Origin: Gnetum montanum
Taxonomy: Eukaryota; Streptophyta; Gnetopsida; Gnetales; Gnetaceae
Direction of reading: 5' to 3'
NCBI GenBank assembly: GCA_015680685.1
Contig: MNCI01017662.1
Location: forward strand, 166,818 to 230,817
DNA: 64,000 nucleotides
The position numbers and the translations under genes were made by a program. Positions 34,911 to 45,514 of this stretch are shown piece by piece (positions within the stretch are counted from its first letter, which is position 1; each line of letters starts with the position of its first letter). Under the pieces are notes generated by a model. The model was given only the letters and a program-made list of their open reading frames with translations. It was not told the DNA's origin and made no database searches.

Positions 34911-35097
34911 AACGTTGAAAATTAGAAGAAGTGTAAGATGCACAAGGTGGTGGCTGTGTTGAGGACATGGGCTGATAATATTGTGGAGAATGGTAATGTG
35001 GTGAGATAGAGTATGTTGGCCTAGTTGGAGAAACAGGATGTTGAACTAGATAAGCGTTTGGATTCGGATAATATGAAGGGTGTCTCCAATTTAGGGG

Positions 35098-37238
35098 TGT
35101 GAAACACCACTAATTTTAGCCTAACACTTTGAAATGAGAACAACTTAGCTTTCAGGAGACAAAATTTGACTAAGGCATGAAACTCACACCCGGCTTGTCA
35201 AGCTAGCTTGCCCTCAATGTGAGCAACTCCAAACAGCGTTAGAATCAAGTCAAAGTGACTCAGTCTGAGGGTGCAAGGCATTCTCAAGGGTCACTATTAT
35301 TTCTAGTTCAAAGTTTTTGCATTCAAGAATTCAAATTTCAGGTCAAATGGTGCAAATTTTCTTAGTCACGCTGTGGTCACGCTTGCAGCATGAATACAGC
35401 GTGACCAACTCTGGAAGCCCCAAACCTAAGTCAAAATGATCTGATTTCCAAGGTGCAAGTCATCCTCAGGGTTCATTGTTGGCAACTTCAAGTTCCATTC
35501 TCCAAAACTCCAGATTTTAGGTCCAAAATTACAAGTTTCTGCAACTCACGTTGTGGTCACGCTGCACTCACACTGGCAGCGTGAGTTGCCAAAAGTGGTG
35601 TAAAAAAAGTCACATCAAGCTCAATTTTTGACATGTAGATCACTTTCAAGGTCAACCACAATCAGATAATTTCTATACTCAAGAAACAAGCTTCAGAGTT
35701 CAAAATTTGATGCAAAATGTGCCATTTTGGCTCACTCACGCTGAGGTCACATTGGTAGTGTGAATGCAGCATGAGTGTAGCATTAATGCAATGTGAGCAC
35801 GCTGAGGACACGCCAAGACAAAATCAACTCACGCTGGAAGTCCTGGTCAAGTGAAGACACCTCAAATAGCCACAAAGCCACTCAGATCGACCTCCTACAG
35901 CAGTCAATTTAGAGATCAAGAAGATTCAAGTGAGCTGGAGTCAATTTCTCTCATTATCATTATCATTTCATTGTAAGTTTTCATCATTTTTAAGCTTGTC
36001 AAGCTCTTGCGTTCTGAATTGTATGTGCTTCCATGAGCGTAAGCTAGTTTAAGTAAGTTAACACATGCTGTAAGATACAATGCACCTAGTCGAGAATGTA
36101 GCTTGCCCACACACGTCCAACTCATACACAGCTATCCATCGGACATGTGTCACTTGATCCGTTTTCCTCTCAATTCTCAGTCGTTGATTCCCTCCATGAA
36201 TTCTACACCCGAGCCCATCCAAACCCTATAAATAGCCTGTCAATTCACATAAACATGGTTGGCAATTTTGAAGATTGACAGCTTAGGAAACTCAGACTAG
36301 CAATCCTTGGGCGCTCGAGCACACTTGACTCCTAGCATCCAAGCACTTCTAAAACACATCACATCACCCTAGGGCTTGGTGCTTGACTTGCCACCTACAC
36401 GTGAAACTACGCTTTGACTGGTGCACATCCTTTCTAAGCAATACAATATAGTTCATTTTGCCAGCCATTATACTGTTTACTCTATTTTACATTCAGTTTA
36501 CATTTTGTTTACAATACCAATTTTGTACATGTTTCTATTTACATTTAGCATGTACTATTTACATTTCGGTCATCAGTTACGATAACCCCAGCGCAAGCCA
36601 TAGTTTACGCTCGGGGAAGTCCTTGGTTGATTTGCGTGCAGACCATCCAAGGCACTCTGCCTTCGTTTCATTTTCCAGTTTGCCCTCACGCGAAGGCAAG
36701 GTCAGCTGTGCCTATCCAACAATCTTTCAGTGTTTGTTTTCCCTTCCAACCTTACGCCGACAATTTAGGTCAGTATAGTAAATTTGCGCTAGAAGGAGGG
36801 CCACTTGTAAAAATTCTTACGTTAATTGAAACTAAAAACCTGCAAAACTCTTACATTGCAGCAAGCACTTTAAACTTTGCAACTCCACCATGAGAACCCA
36901 AAACAGTGTATACATGCTAGTTAAACAAGCTGCTTCGTAGATACTCTACCAAGTAACGTTCCACCACCACCGTCGACTGATCATAAGTGAGCTTCTCTCA
37001 CCACTTACCCACATTGTTCAGCTAGCTTACACATGCCAGCTTGACTTATCCATCCTATCCCCAAATATCACACTGTAGTTACTCAAACTGCAGCTACTCA
37101 CGCCATAGTTACTCACGTTGTCAGCTTGCTCACGTTGTCTTGTCCTGTTTGCTCACGCCGTTAGCTCACGCTGTCAGCTTGCTGACGCTATTAGTTACTC
37201 ACGCTCAACTCATCCAGTCTAGTTTATTCACGCTCACT
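35098..37238 (+). mobile_element. 5' LTR and leader of a distinct plus-strand gypsy family
   Basis: The LTR probably starts TGTGAAACACC at 35098. A TATA box (CTATAAATAG at about 36226) follows a U3 made of about four 180-190-bp repeats. The R/U5 to leader boundary and primer-binding site are not identified, so the LTR end is unknown. The leader from about 37080 is rich in CACGCTGTC/CACGTTGTC words that echo the U3 motif. It leads to a gag-like ATG at 37239. This family differs from the Athila LTRs. Confidence 0.6.
35185..35840. repeat. U3 repeat array, about 4 units of 180-190 bp with hairpins
   Basis: Equivalent positions fall at 35185, 35367, 35547 and 35737 (spacings 182, 180, 190). Each unit carries a CACGCTGTGGTCACGCT-like core that can pair with a following AGCGTGA-type sequence. 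For example, GGTCACGCT near 35375 is matched by AGCGTGACC near 35398. The array lies several hundred bases upstream of the TATA box, a typical place for LTR enhancer repeats. Confidence 0.7.
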
Positions 37239-37616
37239 ATGGAATCCTCCCAGATTAACCCAGTGACGCTGCCGATCTCTGACTTTGGGGCTGAAACCTT
37301 GAGCCTTGTAACTGCTACGGAACCCATAACTATTATTGAACAGATAAACCCCCAAGGTCCTATGTGCCAATCACTTAGGCTACAGGGCAAAGACCCTACT
37401 TATGCAACTCTCACACCCAAACAATATAACTTCATTTGTGTCAAAATCCAAGCCAACTTGCCTATCGATCATGTGGAGAGCGAAGTGAAACGAAACTATG
37501 AACTTATTTACAAAGGAGGTCATGAGTTTATCCCCTCAACATTTGATATAATCCATCTTTCCGAACAACATCATAGACTCATATCCCAGCTTCTCATGGC
37601 AAGAAGTCAAGCCTGA
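37239..37616 (+). CDS. gag N-terminal fragment
   Basis: An open frame starts MESSQINPVTLPISDFGAET and continues with PTYATLTPKQYNFICVKIQA, LPIDHVESEVKRNYELIYKG and HRLISQLLMARSQA to a stop at 37614-37616. The position just after an LTR and leader, and the start context, suggest the N-terminus of gag. I do not recognise a capsid domain. The ORF track extends further upstream to 37041, but that part is leader repeat sequence. Some 60 bp after the stop, the large palindrome begins and the rest of the element is missing. Confidence 0.45.
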   Translation: MESSQINPVTLPISDFGAETLSLVTATEPITIIEQINPQGPMCQSLRLQGKDPTYATLTPKQYNFICVKIQANLPIDHVESEVKRNYELIYKGGHEFIPSTFDIIHLSEQHHRLISQLLMARSQA

Positions 37617-38058
37617 CAACCACCTCCAATAGAGCCTCAGAGTGGAGATGAGGAAGATGACTTCGTAGCCCAATCTGAGCATAGGAATTTATTAGACAAT
37701 TTATGGTTACAATGTTTAATTCATGGTAGAAGATCCTATTTTATTGGGACAAGGGTAGGATGTTAATGATGAATATTTAATTAATGGATTATGCTTCATG
37801 GCACCATTATAAGCATGATCAATTTAGCATGTATGGTTACTTTTAATCATTTTATTTTCTATTCTACAATTTCTTTTATGAAATCCCTCTCCCATGATAA
37901 ATCAATAGAATTCAACTTATATAATATAGGTTGATTGCAACAAAATTCTTAATTATATCATAGGATTGTATACATACATATTACTTCTCTTAATTTCATA
38001 ATGATAAATAAGAGAAATGCTAAAATAAAAAGTGAAAGGACATGATATTTTGTTTACA

Positions 38059-38450
38059 TGGTATCTTCTTAGCTCTCATATTAAGGTAAGGTATCCATGA
38101 TCATCATATCTTCCCAACCTTGGTTAAATTAAGCTAGTTAAAAATGGTACAAGCAATGTCTTAATTGCATCAAACTAGATGTGTTGAATCCCTACAAGCA
38201 AGAATGTAGATGAACAACCTTTCCCATCAATGCTAAAAGGTCTAAATAACCTTTAAAATATAGAAACAACAATAGAGCTTAATAGCCCCATGAGGGTATA
38301 GTAAAATTCAAATATTTTAGACTAATAATCATGATCTAATTAGAATTTTTTTAACTGTGTTAATTAAACTATATCTTTGAACGACTAATTTTACATTGAG
38401 TACAGACGCTCCAAATATACAAGTTAACCATAAATTTGTGCCCAGCTGGG
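38059..38450. other. Segment present only in the left palindrome arm
   Basis: Relative to the right arm, about 390 bp are extra between GATATTTTG (38050-38058) and the CATCC..CATTCGCGTG stretch. It has no coding sequence or repeat I can name. It could be an insertion in the left arm or a deletion from the right; no clear target duplication decides. Confidence 0.6.
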
Positions 38451-38584
38451 CTTATCACCATTCATCCTTCATTCGCGTGCGCGGTCAGGGAAGTGGGAAA
38501 ATCTTTCGTTCCGAAATCATGGAACACGCAGTAGTAGCACCACTACAAGAGTAGGGTTTTCTTATTCTCCTCTCTCTGAAATTA

Positions 38585-38678
38585 AAATTCATCACTACAC
38601 TATAGAGCTCCCAGCCCAGCAGAAGAACAANCAAATTCATCACTACACTATAGAGCTCCCAGCCCAGCAGAAGAACAA
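38585..38678. repeat. 46-bp duplication around a single N
   Basis: 38585-38630 is repeated at 38633-38678 with N at 38631. The right palindrome arm has this sequence only once, which supports reading the duplication as an assembly artefact. Confidence 0.88.
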
Positions 38679-38808
38679 TGACAATGATAGGAATTATCGC
38701 ACCGACATCTGCAAACTTTGCTCGCAGTGCTGCGTGCATTCCGCAAGGGCAGCAGTGGCCATAGAAGAAGCTTCTTCTTGTTTTTCCATTTTGAAGTAGA
38801 GAAAGTTA

Positions 38809-39094
38809 ATGTCCTCCATTCCATTAATGGCGAGAGAAGAGCAGCTCCGTTACAGCACTGACAGTAAAGCTTTGCGCTCTGGACGAACGTGTGGCAGGCT
38901 ATATGACCGTCCGCTTAGCAGCCGTCATGCGCCGCCTGAGCTTCGCGCCGTTGCCGATCCGCGCAGACAGTCGTCACTCTCGAAGATCGTGGATCCGCCT
39001 GCTCGAATATTGAAGGATAGTGCCTCTTAGTTCCTCTCCTCGCCCTTTCACAAAAACTTACCCGCCATCGGCCCTGCACCAGAGGACGATTCTG
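38809..39094 (+). pseudogene. Candidate first exon of a host gene, left arm copy
   Basis: A GC-rich 286-bp segment in AT-rich surroundings begins MSSIPLMAREEQLRYS and includes APPELRAVADPRRQSSLSKI, DPPARILKDSAS, then a TAG at 39028-39030, and GPAPEDDSG at its end. Directly after it lies GGTACAT (39094-39100), a possible GT splice donor (GT at 39095), and then a long AT-rich intron-like stretch to the palindrome centre. The stop makes this copy broken. I do not recognise the protein. The matching segment in the right arm is at 42292-42577. Confidence 0.5.
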
Positions 39095-42000
39095 GTACAT
39101 TTTCTGCAATCTTTTGTTCCATGCGACAGAAGTTTCATCATTATTTGTTTCTTTTCACTGTTAGGGTTTAAGGTTCTGGAAGGTTCATTTTCGGGTTACT
39201 AGGATTTTTTTGTGCGATTCAGGCTTGACACAAATAGATTGGCAGACCTAATAGAAGGGTGATTTTTTTTCCTTTTTTATTAAAAAAAAAGCTGCAGTTT
39301 TTCACTTTGGGTAACCGCATAAGCTTAAAATCCTTTCTTATATGTAAATATTAATTGATTTCATGTCACCAGCTTCAATGCCATTGGAAGAACATTAGAG
39401 TTCTTGTTGTTGTATGCGAATGCAAGGTTCTTGGTAGGCTAACATTGATTCACATAGAAGGGCTAAGAATGTTATGGTCATTTATCAAGCTTTTTGGGTG
39501 GGATTTTGTTTCCTATGTATGTTGAATGTTTTGTATTGGTTTGTCAAATCACTCGGCCTAATATAAGACTTGAATTTATGTAGTTTTTAGTCTCTAGCCT
39601 GTTCACCCTACCCTTCCAACTTTTCTGTTTTGGTCAGAATAGATAAATTCATTCATCAATCTGCATATTAAATACAGAAGCTATAAAATTTTGTTCACCC
39701 TTGTTTCAGTTTATTACTACTATCTAGGGATCTCTTAAGTCGCATGACTTGCATTCTTCACGTAACAGGTGTGATTCTAAGATATTTAATGAAAAAGATG
39801 GTTGAAACTAAACTAGTTTGCTAGGTCCATAGGGTTTTGGACTTGATTAAAAATAGTTTCAGTTCCTTGAAGTCATAACCATCAAAGGTGCTGGGAGCAA
39901 AGAATATCAGAGTTCAAATTTGGAATCTGCAAATTCTTTGATAACTTGTACAATTTTTATACATTCCTTATGAATTTTGACTTTATATTATTGTTCATGT
40001 GTGTAAATTCTCTCTACTAATAAGCTATTGCTAAGTTTTCTTTAGATATGATAACGTTTGATGATGCTGATAACAAAATTTAAAAATTCCACAAGAAATT
40101 ATTAATTGGCATCTTATTCTATAATAAATGCTTTATAACATTATTTCATAGCTTTTCCTTTATATCTATCTACATTATCTTATCAAAGAAGTGAGCAATT
40201 CTAGTGTTAGACGCACATCTTTGAACTTCAAATATAATTTTTTTAAAAAAATTTCTAGATTTTGAGTAAATATCTAGAAACATTTAAAGATATTCATACC
40301 TTATGTATTACCCTAACCATTGATTAGTCTTGTTGTAAGTACAACATGAACTTGCAACTTTTTGTTAACACATTTACTTGTTGAGAGCTTGTTGTGCATC
40401 AAGTAATGCACTTATTGGTTGAACAATGCTCTCATTGGTGGTTGGTCTTGTATTAAAAACCAAAGTTCAATCATGTGTTCCTTCACTTTCATTTACAAAT
40501 ACTTTCCAAACTTATTAATTATGAAGCTTTGATTTCTTTGGATGTCTTTGGTACATATTTTTCAAACTTATTAATTGTAAACTTAGTGCATTTGTTCAAA
40601 TGTCATATTTAAGTCCAAGTAAGCATTGTAGGTTGAGAAACTATTTGTAATATACACAAATGAAGCTACTTGATTATTAATTATTAGCATTAAATTGATA
40701 ATGCTAATAATTAAGTAGCTTCATTTGTGTATATTACAAATAGTTTCTCAACCTACAATGCTTACTTGGACTTAAATATGACATTTGAACAAATGCACTA
40801 AGTTTACAATTAATAAGTTTGAAAAATATGTACCAAAGACATCCAAAGAAATCAAAGCTTCATAATTAATAAGTTTGGAAAGTATTTGTAAATGAAAGTG
40901 AAGGAACACATGATTGAACTTTGGTTTTTAATACAAGACCAACCACCAATGAGAGCATTGTTCAACCAATAAGTGCATTACTTGATGCACAACAAGCTCT
41001 CAACAAGTAAATGTGTTAACAAAAAGTTGCAAGTTCATGTTGTACTTACAACAAGACTAATCAATGGTTAGGGTAATACATAAAGTATGAATATCTTTAA
41101 ATGTTTCTAGATATTTACTCAAAATCTAGAAATTTTTTTTAAAAAATTATATTTGAAGTTCAAAGATGTGCGTCTAACACTAGAATTGCTCACTTCTTTG
41201 ATAAGATAATGTAGATAGATATAAAGGAAAAACTATGATATAATGTTATAAAGCATTTATTCCAGAATAAGATGCCAATTAATAATTTCTTGTGGAATTT
41301 TTAAATTTTGTTATCAGCATCATCAAACGTTATCATATCTAAAGAAAACTTAGCAATAGCTTATTAGTAGAGAGAATTTACACACATGAACAATAATATA
41401 AAGTTAAAATTCATAAGGAATGTATAAAAATCGTACAAGTTATCAAAGAATTTGTAGATTCCAAATTTGAACTCTGATATTCTTTGCTCCCAGCACCTTT
41501 AATGGTTATGACTTCAAGGAACTGAAACTATTTTTAATCAAGTCCAAAACCCTATGGACCTAGCAAACTAGTTTAGTTTCAACCATCTTTTTCATTAAAT
41601 ATCTTAGAATCACACCTGTTACGTGAAGAATGCAAGTCATGCGACTTAAGAGATCCCTAGATAGTAATAAACTGAAACAAGGGTGAACAAAATTTTATAG
41701 CTTCTACATTTAATATGCAAATTGATGAATGAATTTATCTATTCTGACCAGAACAGAAAAGTTGGTTGGAAGGGTGAACAAGCTAGAGACTAAAAACTGC
41801 ATAAATTCAAGTCTTATATTAGGCTGAGTGATTTGAAAAACCGATACAAAACATTCAAAATACATAGGAAACAAAATCCCACCCAAAAATCTTGATAAAT
41901 GACCATAACATACTCAGCCCTTCTATGTGAATCAATGTTAGCCTACCAAGAACCCTGCATTCGCATACAGCAACAAGAACTCTAATGTTCTTCCAATGGC

Positions 42001-42291
42001 ATGGCATTGAAGCTAGTGACATGAAATCAATTAATATTTACATATAAGAAAGGATTTTAAGCTTATGCGGTTACCCAAAGTGAAAAACTGCAGCTTTTTT
42101 TTAATAAAAAAAGAAAAAAAATCCCCCTTCTATTAGGTCTGCCAATCTATTGGTGTCAAGCTAGAATCGCACACAAAAGCCCTAGCAACCCGAAAATGAA
42201 CCTTCAGAACCTTAAACCCTAACAGTGAAAAGAAACAAATAATGACGAAACTTCTGCTGCCGCATGGAACAAAAGATTGCAGAAAACGTAC

Positions 42292-42577
42292 CAGAATCAT
42301 CCTCCGGTGCAGGGCCGATGGTGGGTAAGCTTTTGCGAAAGGGCAAGGAGAGGAAGCACGAGGCGCTATCCTTCAATATTCGAGCGGGCGAATCCATGAT
42401 CTTCGAGAGCGACGACTGTCTGCGCGGATTGGCAGCAGCGCGAAGCTCAGGCGGTGCATGATGGCCGCTAAGCGGATGGTCATATAGCCCGCCGCGCGTT
42501 CGTCCAGAGCGCAAAGCTTTGCCACCGGCACCGTAACGGAGGTGCTCTTCTCTCGTCATTAATGGAATGGAGGACAT
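42292..42577 (-). CDS. Candidate first exon of a host gene, right arm copy, open
   Basis: It is the mirror copy of 38809-39094, open for 95 codons plus one base from ATG at 42575-42577 (MSSIPLMTREEHLRYGAGGK) to GPAPEDDSG, then a GTACGT splice donor at 42291 downward, better than the left copy's GTACAT. The frame is also open upstream to 42898, so the true start could be earlier. Reading past the donor to 42212 is intron. Arginine and serine-rich segments (RSGRTRGGLYD, RRQSSLSKIMDSPARIL) look disordered or like a transit peptide, but I cannot assign a function. Many of the differences from the left copy change the protein, which suggests relaxed constraint on at least one copy. Confidence 0.5.
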
Positions 42578-43248
42578 TAACTTTCTCCGCTTCAAAACGG
42601 AAAAACAAGAAGAAGCTTCTTCTATGGCCGCTGTCGCCCTCGCAGAACAAATGCAGCACTGCGAGCGAAGTTTGCAAATGGCGGTGCGATAATTCCTGTC
42701 ATTGTCATTGTTCTTCTGTTGGGCTAGGAGCTCTGCAGTGTAGAGAGGAGAATAAGAAAACCCTGCTCTTGTAGTGGTGCTGCTACTGCGTGTTCCATGA
42801 TTTCGAAACCAAACGAAAGATTTTCCCGCAGCCCTGACCACACGCGAATGGAGGATGGATGTTGATTTTCCCATTGTCAAAATATCATGTCCTTTCACTT
42901 TTTATTTTAGCATTTCTCTTATTTATCATTACGACATTAAGAGAAGTAATATGTATGTATACAATCCTATGATATAATTAAGAATTTTGTTGCAATCAAC
43001 CTATATTATATAAGTTGAATTCTATTGATTTATCATGGGAGAGGGATTTCATAAAAGAAATTGTAGAATAGAAAATAAAATGATTAAAAGTAACCATAAA
43101 TGCCAAATTGATCATGCTTATAATGGTGCCATGAAGCATGATCCATTAATTAAATATTCATCGTTATCATCCTACCCTTGTCCCAATAAAATAGGATCTT
43201 CTACCATGAATTAAACATTGTAACTATAAATTGTCTAATAAATTCCTA

Positions 43249-45514
43249 GTAAAAGTTCACTAAATTATTACATTCAATCTATGTTAATATTCAATGCATG
43301 TATCTTGAGCATATAATCCCCATCTATAAATGCTTTGCTAGTAGTTGCTTTCATTATTTGGTAATTGTGAAGAAGGATCTTTTTTTTTTCCTACAAAATA
43401 ATAGAGAAGTATATTAGAATGAGTTAGATAAAAAATTTAAATGAATTTGCTCCTAAGATTAGTAGACAAATAATGTATTAAGATGTTCTTATAGAGAATA
43501 TGCACGAAATAGGAGGAATAACAATGTACATACTTTTGGGCAACAAAAAAGCATACATAAAAATAAAAACATAAAGGCAAATTTTATGGTGAGAAAAAAG
43601 AAAAGAAAATATAGTTTTTGTTAATAGACAAATATAAAGGTTCCTAAAATGAACTTGAAAATATAAGGAGCTTTTCACATTGGCAACAAATTTTGATTAG
43701 TATATTGTTCATGCTCACAAACAAACATAAAATGAACCTCCTTGAGACAATGTGTAAATAAGATAATAACATTAATCAAGTACTTTTAGAATAATAGTAG
43801 CTCACGTAGTTGGCTCACAAGCTTTATACCCCATAGGTACTAGTTTGAACCTTAGTACCAACACCCTAAATGTTACCATGTTCCAAGGGTAATCAAATAT
43901 CATGTCTAAACAATTTAGGTACCTTTAAACATAATTCAAAATCAAAAGCTAAATGGACCTTAAAAAATAATTAAAAAAAAAACTTTTAAGAACAAGGATA
44001 CATCATGAAACATATAAATGCTTATGCTTTGGGAAGAATCTAATTAAAGGCAAGAAAGGCTACATTGATAATAAGTGTCATTTGATGCTTGCACTGCATG
44101 TTTCCCATTCCTGGGTTGCGGGGTTGCTAAAACCATGGTTGCTCCAGAGAGATCATAGTGAGAGGCTGTGCTCTTACTTCTGGTGGTGCCTCCTGAATTG
44201 CATTTGTATGTATGAAAAGCCAAATTAAAATGTTGAATTTCTGGTGGTGGTTGATGCTATACCACTAATGGCAGGGGGCTCTTTGGAGTCGCTAACTTAC
44301 ATTACATTATTAAATGCGCAAGGGATTCATGAATCTCATAAAAACCCTACTTTTCGGAAGTAGGAGGGACGAAAATGTTGTTGCTATAGGAGTTGCTGTA
44401 GCATGTCATGTGGATTCATCAATAACACAAGTTGCTGTTGCACCACATTATGTTTTTGACGCATTGCTAATGGAGGCACCGTCTTAGCAATTTGCACAGT
44501 CTCTGCACTTGTCGCATCCGACACAGACGACACCGTCTTGTATGTTTTCCTTCGTCTTCCTTTCTACTATCACATAGGAAATTAGAAGCACCAATTATTT
44601 TCAATCAGTTTTTAATGCTTGATAAAATCTAGAGTCTCACGACGACAAAAACTTACAGTTGATAATGTTGAAACCATTTTGACCAGTCACTGGATTTCCA
44701 AGATGATAATTATGAATAAACAAATCGGTTAGTGTCTTATTAGTACAGGAAATTCTCATAATTCCTTCCTAGATTAGGGCGAGTATGGACCATTAGCTAG
44801 CACAAAACCAAATTCTGGTGAATTTGGGTCAAAGTCAAAATAGGTTTAACATAAATATTTTTTATTTTCATTATTTAATTATTTTGATATAAATTATAAT
44901 AAAATGGTTATTTATTTCTTTTAAATATTATTTAATAATTTTGTTATTAATCTTATTATATTTCAATAAGTTCATTTGTCTAACAAAACATTTGGATAGA
45001 CACAAACATGATAAAGTATTAGTACTAGTATCTAATGAATAGTAGATTACTTGATTGTATTAATGCTACTACATCAACACATTAGTTGTAGTGGTAATAT
45101 ATACTTATATAAATGCACTACCTACTATATTTATGACACTGTTTGGCCATTAGTAGAGTGACACTCTTGCAGTTTGGAATCGTAAAAGTTAGAAATAGTT
45201 AGCAAGTACCTCCAATGTAAATTTGAGTTAATTGATGGAGTCTTATTCCAAGATGCTTATTAGTCACACAAAATAAGTACTATGAAATTCAAGTATAAAT
45301 ATGTTAATGTTTGGTAATCGTAGCAATGTGTCACTTGGTAGGCCTAGGAGTGAACACTTGGTAACTCAACAATGATAGTGTAAGTTCAAGATGTGTACAA
45401 CATGTTGAGAATGGTTGCTCATTGCTTAGGACTAGATTAGACTTCATTTTCTACACATAGATAGATTGGATTAAATTTTAATATCTTAATCATGACCATT
45501 CTTACATCAATGAC
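43249..45514. other. Intergenic DNA, no gene seen
   Basis: AT-rich, with a possible tRNA-like SINE head near 43797 and a more GC-rich stretch at 44090-44560 in which I recognise no protein. Short open frames lack motifs. Confidence 0.45.
43797..43862 (+). repeat. Possible tRNA-derived SINE head
   Basis: TAGCTCACGTAGTTGG resembles a pol III A box and GTTTGAACCTTAG, some 35 bp downstream, resembles a B box. There is no clear A- or T-rich tail or target duplication. Weak. Confidence 0.22.

Larger units (their letters stand above)
34250..35090 (-). pseudogene. Pro/Tyr/Ser/His-rich ORF fragment, retroelement-associated
   Basis: From about 35090 down to 34373 one minus frame has a single stop and reads low-complexity sequence such as NPNAYLVQHPVSPTRPTYSI, HYHSPQYYQPMSSTQPPPCA and PPQHQKRPFFRNDP. 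Such composition is common in gag linkers of plant gypsy elements, but no zinc knuckle or catalytic motif is present. Two assembly junctions (N at 34422 and 34861) duplicate parts of it, so its true length is shorter than it appears. Function unknown. Confidence 0.5.
37682..43248. repeat. Large near-perfect palindrome (inverted repeat)
   Basis: The left arm 37682-40690 is the reverse complement of the right arm 40700-43248, with a spacer of about 10 bp (TAAATTGAT). The arm ends pair exactly (TAGGAATTTATT with AATAAATTCCTA). In stretches compared by eye the arms differ by about 2% near the centre and more in the exon. Left-only sequence accounts for the length difference: about 390 bp at 38059-38450 and 47 bp of assembly duplication at 38631. 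No transposase, and no convincing target duplication or transposon ends, were found. Both arms point toward the centre in the gene sense. Confidence 0.93.

Noticed and set aside
42212-42898. A complete 228-aa protein-coding gene
   Set aside because: The frame runs through a good GT splice donor into an intron-like stretch, and the mirror copy supports an exon boundary at 42292. Only the exon portion is plausible.
37682-43248. Palindrome as a simple read-chimera artefact
   Set aside because: Arms differ by point changes, by a 390-bp segment and by coding changes in the exon, which a missed-adapter read would not produce. An assembly error joining two real copies remains possible and should be tested.
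43797-43862. A tRNA gene
   Set aside because: A- and B-box-like words are present, but no acceptor stem or cloverleaf can be formed; at best it is a SINE head.
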